NCBI RefSeq assembly: GCF_004331455.1
Contig: NZ_SJJR01000003.1
Location: 434,001 to 498,000 of the forward strand
DNA from: Micromonospora zingiberis
Lineage (GTDB): Bacteria > Actinomycetota > Actinomycetes > Mycobacteriales > Micromonosporaceae
Length of the DNA: 64,000 nucleotides
Reading direction: 5' to 3'
Shown in pieces: positions 60,217 through 64,000 of this stretch. Position 1 is the first letter of the stretch; the number at the start of each line of letters is the position of its first letter. The translations under genes and the position numbers were made by a program. The notes under the pieces are model-generated. The model was not told the origin of the DNA. It saw only the letters and a program-made list of their open reading frames with translations, and did not search any database.

Positions 60217-61341
60217 TCAGTTACCGGTGGACTCGTCCTGACTGCCGGTGCTGTCGTTGGGTGTCGGGGTCGGCTGGTTGGCGATGCCGCCGTTGGCCCG
60301 TCGCTCCAGCACCTCGCGGTTCAGGTGCATTTCGAGCATGTCGTAGAGGATCTCGCGGACGACGGTGTCGCCGGAGCGGATGGTGGCGCCGTCGGCCCGG
60401 GTGACCAACGCGTACGCGACGTAGTGGCCGCGTACCTGCCAGCCGACGCGGGCCGGGGCGGTGGTGACGACCTCGGTGCCGTCGCCTGCCGCCATACCGC
60501 GGAAACGGCCCTGCCGTTCGTCGAGCACCTGGCGGATCCGGTCCCGGGCCCGGTCCGCGCTGGACCGGTCGGTCAGGTTGAACAGTCCGGCGGTGACCAG
60601 GTGCTCCTGGTCGGGGGTCCGGAGGGTGGCCCGGACGACCTGGCTGCACCCGAGCCGGACGAGCAGATCCGCGACCTCGCCGGTGGCAGCCACCGGGCAA
60701 CTCGCGCTCGACTGGGTGCGCAGCACCTCGTACCCACTCTGGCCGCCACCGATCGCCAGGTTACTGCCGGGGAAGACCTCCCGGGCGGTCAGCGGCGCCT
60801 GGTCGGTGTCGCGGGAGTCGAGGTCGCTCGCCTGGGCCGGGTCGGTGTCCCGGGTGGTTTCGGGCGCGGTGCTCGGCGCCGCCTGCTGGCCGATCAGCTG
60901 CCTGCCGTCGATCAGCGTCGCGGCGGTCAGGCCACAGAGGGCGAGCAGCACCAGCGCGGCGGCACCACTGATCAGCAGCTGCCAGACCCGACCGCCGCCA
61001 CGGCGTGGTCGTGGCGGCGTGGCGGCCGGCTCCTGCGGCGGCGGAGGTGCGGCGACCGGCGTCGGATCGAACTGCTCCGGTGGCGGGGGGTCATAGCGGG
61101 GGACCGGCTCCGGCGGGGCGGGGTCGTGGCGGGGCGGCTCCTGGGGTGGCGGGGGAGCGGCTGCGGACGCCGCCATCGAGGGCAGCATCAGTTGGTTGGG
61201 CCGCGGCAGCGACGGTGTGGGGAAGCGCGACGGCGACGGCCCGGCCTTGGCAGGACCGGTCGTGGGTGTTGGCTGCCCCTCGGACTCGCCCTCCCGGTAC
61301 GGGGCGTAGGCGTCCTCATCGGAGTCGTACCGATAAACCAT
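60217..61341 (-). CDS. Hypothetical single-pass membrane protein with Pro-rich cytoplasmic region
   Basis: 374 residues. Residues 1-118 are a Pro-rich, probably disordered head starting MVYRYDSDEDAYAPYREGES; one transmembrane helix at ~119-144 (VWQLLISGAAALVLLALCGLTAATLI); then an extracytoplasmic domain (~190-345) with PVAATGEVADLLVRLGCSQVVRATLRTPDQEHLVTAGLFNLTD and VVTTAPARVGWQVRGHYVAYALVTRADG, ending in a Thr/Ser-rich tail. I recognise it only as an uncharacterised actinobacterial type. No enzyme motif is visible. It is divergent from the methyltransferase gene across an AT-richer 120-bp region. Confidence 0.78.
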   Translation of the reverse strand: MVYRYDSDEDAYAPYREGESEGQPTPTTGPAKAGPSPSRFPTPSLPRPNQLMLPSMAASAAAPPPPQEPPRHDPAPPEPVPRYDPPPPEQFDPTPVAAPPPPQEPAATPPRPRRGGGRVWQLLISGAAALVLLALCGLTAATLIDGRQLIGQQAAPSTAPETTRDTDPAQASDLDSRDTDQAPLTAREVFPGSNLAIGGGQSGYEVLRTQSSASCPVAATGEVADLLVRLGCSQVVRATLRTPDQEHLVTAGLFNLTDRSSADRARDRIRQVLDERQGRFRGMAAGDGTEVVTTAPARVGWQVRGHYVAYALVTRADGATIRSGDTVVREILYDMLEMHLNREVLERRANGGIANQPTPTPNDSTGSQDESTGN

Positions 61342-61460
61342 GCCGTCCAGACTAGGGATGTTTAACCCTTTAGTAGGTAATTTGGGAAAAACGCACCGGT
61401 TGATCGTGTCGAGTCTGCCAAGGACTCCGTCCCGCCGGGGCGATCTGGTCCGGTGCGAGA

Positions 61461-62075
61461 ATGGCCGGCGTGACCGGGGACCATTACTTCACCACCGCAC
61501 CGAGCGCATCCGCCCAGCCGCGCGAGGTGCAGTTCACCATCGCCGGCCGCGACTTCACCCTGGCCTCGGCGGCCGGGGTGTTCTCGGCGACCCGCCTCGA
61601 CCCCGGCACCGCGGTGCTGCTGCGCAAGGCCGAGCTGCCGCCGGCCGCGACCGGCGGCGCCCTGCTCGACCTGGGCTGCGGCTTCGGCCCGATCGGCTGC
61701 GTACTCGCGACCGTCGCGCCGACGGCGACAGTGTGGGCGGTGGACGTCAACGAGCGGGCCCGGGAACTCACCGCCGCCAACGCGGCCCGGCTCGGCCTCG
61801 CCGACCGGATGCGGGTGGCGGCGCCCGAAGAGGTTCCCGCCGATCTCCGCTTCGCCCAGATCTGGTCGAACCCGCCCATCCGCGTCGGCAAGGACGAGCT
61901 GCACCAACTGTTGCTGCACTGGCTGCCCCGGCTGGCCCCGGACGGGGTGGCCTGGCTGGTGGTCGGCCGTCACCTCGGCGGCGACTCGCTGCACCGCTGG
62001 CTGACCGAGCAGGGCTGGCAGGTCGGGCGGCACGCCAGCCAGAAGGGCTTCCGGGTGCTGCGCGTCACCCGGTGA
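61461..62075 (+). CDS. Class I SAM-dependent methyltransferase, RsmC-like
   Basis: 204 residues. DHYFTTAPSASAQPREVQFT and FSATRLDPGTAVLLRKA lead to motif I LLDLGCGFGPIGCVLA, AVDVNERARELTAANAARLG, and the catalytic motif WSNPPIRVGKDELHQLL (NPPI), which is the signature of N-specific rRNA methyltransferases of the MTS family (RsmC/RlmG C-terminal domain). The extra N-terminal half of RsmC is missing, as is usual in actinobacteria. The substrate (16S G1207-like or other) is inferred. The ATG at 61461 has no clear binding site; GTG 61470 is an alternative. Confidence 0.87.
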   Translation: MAGVTGDHYFTTAPSASAQPREVQFTIAGRDFTLASAAGVFSATRLDPGTAVLLRKAELPPAATGGALLDLGCGFGPIGCVLATVAPTATVWAVDVNERARELTAANAARLGLADRMRVAAPEEVPADLRFAQIWSNPPIRVGKDELHQLLLHWLPRLAPDGVAWLVVGRHLGGDSLHRWLTEQGWQVGRHASQKGFRVLRVTR

Positions 62076-62131
62076 CCCCCCGCTGGAGCTAATAGGTTGG
62101 CCGACCGGCCCGGCTCGGGCAGGATGCCCGC

Positions 62132-63820
62132 GTGGGATACGTGGACGTGGCGACGGTCGGGTACGTCCTGCCGGACGGGCGGGAACTCTTCGCCGACGTG
62201 TCGTTCCGGGTCGGTGAGGGCGCCAAGGTGGCGCTGGTCGGACCGAACGGCGCCGGCAAGACGACGTTGCTGCGGATGGTCGCCGGTGACCTACCGGTGC
62301 GCACCGGCACCATCGCGCGGACCGGCGGCCTCGGCGTGATGCGTCAGTTCATCGGCATGATCGGTGACGAGTCCACGCTGGCCGACCTGGCCCTGTCGCT
62401 GGCCCCGCCACCGCTTCGCGACGCCGGCCGCCGGCTGGCCGAGACCGAGGCGGCCATGCGCGCGGCCGAGCTGCGCGGCAAGTACAGCACCGCCGCCGGC
62501 AAGGCCCAACTGGCGTACGCGGACGCGCTGGCGGCCTGGGGCGAGGCCGGCGGGTACGACGCCGAGGTGCTCTTCGACACCGTCGCCACCATCGTCCTCG
62601 ACCTGCCCTGGGACGCGGCGCGACAGCGGCCGGTACGCACCCTCTCCGGCGGTCAGCAGAAGCGGTTCGCGCTCGAACTGCTGCTGCGCGGCCCCGACGA
62701 GGTGCTGCTGCTCGACGAACCGGACAACTTCCTCGACGTACCCGGCAAACGCTGGCTGGAGGCCCGGTTGCGGGAGTCCAGCAAGTCGGTGCTCTACGTC
62801 TCGCACGACCGGGAGCTGCTGGCGCACACCGCCGACCGGGTGGTCGCCGTGGAGGGTGGCAGCGCCTGGGTGCACCCGGGTGGCTTCGCCAGCTGGCACT
62901 CCGCCCGGGTGGCCCGGCACGACCGTCTCGACGAGCTGCGCAAGCGGTGGGACGAGGAGCACGAGAAGCTGCGCGAGCTGATGCTGATGTACAAGCAGAA
63001 GGCCGCGTACAACTCGGGAATGGCTTCGCGGTACCAGGCCGCGCAGACCCGGCTGCGCAAGTTCGAGGAGGCCGGGCCGCCGCCCGTACCGCCGAAGGAC
63101 CAGGACATCCGGATGCGGCTGACCGGTGGCCGTACCGGCAAACGGGCGTTGGTCTGTGAGCAACTGGAGCTCGACGGCCTGACCTACCCGTTCGACCTGG
63201 AGGTCTGGTACGGCGACCGGGTCGCGGTGCTCGGTGCCAACGGCACCGGCAAGTCGCACTTCCTGCGCCTGCTGGCCCGGGGCGGAACGGATCCGGACCC
63301 GGCGAACGGCCCGGTCGACGGGGCGGCGGCGCTCGCCCCGGTGGCGCACGACGGGGTGGCCCGGCTCGGCGCCCGGGTACGTCCCGGGCACTTCTCGCAG
63401 ACCCACGACCGGCCCGAGCTGATGGCCAAGACGCTGGTCGAGGTGCTCTGGCGGGGCGACGAGCACCGGGCCGGCATGGACCGGCACGCGGCGATGGCCG
63501 CGCTCAGCCGGTACGAACTGGCCGGCCAGGGTGACCAGCGCTTCGGCAGCCTCTCCGGTGGACAGCAGGCGCGTTTCCTGGTGCTGCTGCTGGAACTGTC
63601 CGGGGCGACCCTGCTGCTGCTCGACGAGCCGACGGACAACCTCGACCTGGCCTCGGCCGAGGCGCTGGAGGCCGGCCTGGCTGCCTTCTCCGGCACGGTG
63701 GTCGCGGTGACCCACGACCGCTGGTTCACCCGGACCTTCGACCGGTTCCTGCTGTTCCGCGGCGACGGCGAGGTGGTGGAGACCGAAGAACCGGTGTGGG
63801 ACGTGGCTGGCCGAGCGTGA
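62132..63820 (+). CDS. ABC-F family ATPase
   Basis: 562 residues: two ABC domains and no membrane part. Domain 1: Walker A GPNGAGKTT, signature LSGGQQKRFALELLL, Walker B LLLDEPDNFLDV. Domain 2: Walker A GANGTGKSH (His where Ser/Thr is usual), signature LSGGQQARFLVLLLEL, Walker B LLLDEPTDNLDL. The linker (~270-330) has the charged helices WDEEHEKLRELMLMYKQKAAYNSGMASRYQAAQTRLRKF that reach into the ribosomal E site in known ABC-F proteins. It is a translation factor or antibiotic-resistance type protein. GTG start at 62132; no obvious binding site. Confidence 0.9.
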   Translation: MGYVDVATVGYVLPDGRELFADVSFRVGEGAKVALVGPNGAGKTTLLRMVAGDLPVRTGTIARTGGLGVMRQFIGMIGDESTLADLALSLAPPPLRDAGRRLAETEAAMRAAELRGKYSTAAGKAQLAYADALAAWGEAGGYDAEVLFDTVATIVLDLPWDAARQRPVRTLSGGQQKRFALELLLRGPDEVLLLDEPDNFLDVPGKRWLEARLRESSKSVLYVSHDRELLAHTADRVVAVEGGSAWVHPGGFASWHSARVARHDRLDELRKRWDEEHEKLRELMLMYKQKAAYNSGMASRYQAAQTRLRKFEEAGPPPVPPKDQDIRMRLTGGRTGKRALVCEQLELDGLTYPFDLEVWYGDRVAVLGANGTGKSHFLRLLARGGTDPDPANGPVDGAAALAPVAHDGVARLGARVRPGHFSQTHDRPELMAKTLVEVLWRGDEHRAGMDRHAAMAALSRYELAGQGDQRFGSLSGGQQARFLVLLLELSGATLLLLDEPTDNLDLASAEALEAGLAAFSGTVVAVTHDRWFTRTFDRFLLFRGDGEVVETEEPVWDVAGRA

Positions 63821-63875
63821 CCGTGGGATGTCACTGACCGCCCGGCCGTCAACGGCGCGGCATATGGTTGATCTC

Positions 63876-64000
63876 GTGACTGAAATGACCTATCGCCGGC
63901 TGGGCGACTCCGGGCTCGTGGTGTCCGTCGTGGGGATCGGCTGCAACAACTTCGGCCGCAAACTCGACCTCGACGGCACCCGCACGGTGGTCGACGCCGC
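63876..64000 (+). CDS. Aldo/keto reductase, 5' part
   Basis: About 41 codons before the window ends: VTEMTYRRLGDSGLVVSVVG followed by IGCNNFGRKLDLDGTRTVVDA, the N-terminal beta-strands of NADPH-dependent aldo/keto reductases (the YRRLG-SGL-VS-VGLG pattern). Active-site Tyr, Lys and His lie beyond the edge. ATG 63864, GTG 63876 and ATG 63885 are all in frame; TATGGT at 63862-63867 would suit a leaderless GTG at 63876. It is 55 bp after the ABC-F gene. Confidence 0.8.
   Translation, partial: MTEMTYRRLGDSGLVVSVVGIGCNNFGRKLDLDGTRTVVDA

Overview
The window is a high-GC actinobacterial chromosome segment (roughly 70% G+C by eye, many GTG and TTG starts, ATGA/GTGA overlaps between genes). Gene order, protein sequences and the recurrent MSERSES-type start region point to Micromonosporaceae (Micromonospora/Salinispora-like); this placement is an inference from sequence recall, not a search. 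Almost everything is core housekeeping. No rRNA operon, CRISPR array, prophage or intact insertion sequence was seen.

Layout. 1-9.2 kb: the 3' part of the complex I (nuo) operon: the end of nuoH, then two antisense genes (glutathionyl-hydroquinone reductase-like and Uma2-like) that split nuoH from nuoIJKLMN. 9.3-13.3 kb: htpX, an MFS transporter, a 31-residue membrane peptide, a decayed GntR-type regulator, a small two-helix membrane protein, yajQ and tRNA-Tyr. 13.3-19.1 kb: the only accessory-looking stretch: a twice-frameshifted S1-domain gene, a membrane-anchored pentapeptide-repeat protein, a hypothetical gene, a short exported peptide and a membrane GAF-GGDEF-EAL protein. 19.2-22.2 kb: tRNA-Thr, tRNA-Met, rpmG, hadA-hadB-like dehydratases, tRNA-Trp, secE, nusG, an order also known from mycobacteria. 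22.4-26.5 kb: rplK-rplA, an ABC transporter pair, then rplJ-rplL behind an attenuator leader. 27.1-34.5 kb: rpoB-rpoC. 34.6-36.0 kb: two small membrane proteins. 36.5-41.0 kb: the str operon (rpsL, rpsG, fusA, tuf). 41.3-54.1 kb: S10 and spc operons (rpsJ to rplO), secY, adk, map. 54.2-60.1 kb: a DUF1707-type protein, then infA, rpmJ, rpsM, rpsK, rpsD, rpoA, rplQ, truA. 60.2-64 kb: a hypothetical membrane protein, a methyltransferase, an ABC-F ATPase and the start of an aldo/keto reductase.

Together the genes supply respiration (complex I), transcription (RNAP alpha, beta, beta', NusG), translation (about 30 ribosomal proteins, EF-G, EF-Tu, IF-1, three tRNA loci with four tRNAs) and protein export and maturation (SecE, SecY, Map). 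The most promising non-coding signal is a 20-nt element shared exactly by the long leaders of rpsL and rpsJ, with a related 10-mer before tuf. Other notable points are two non-consensus residues in the rifampicin region of RpoB, an L33 protein lacking its fourth zinc cysteine, and many strong hairpins inside the ribosomal operons.
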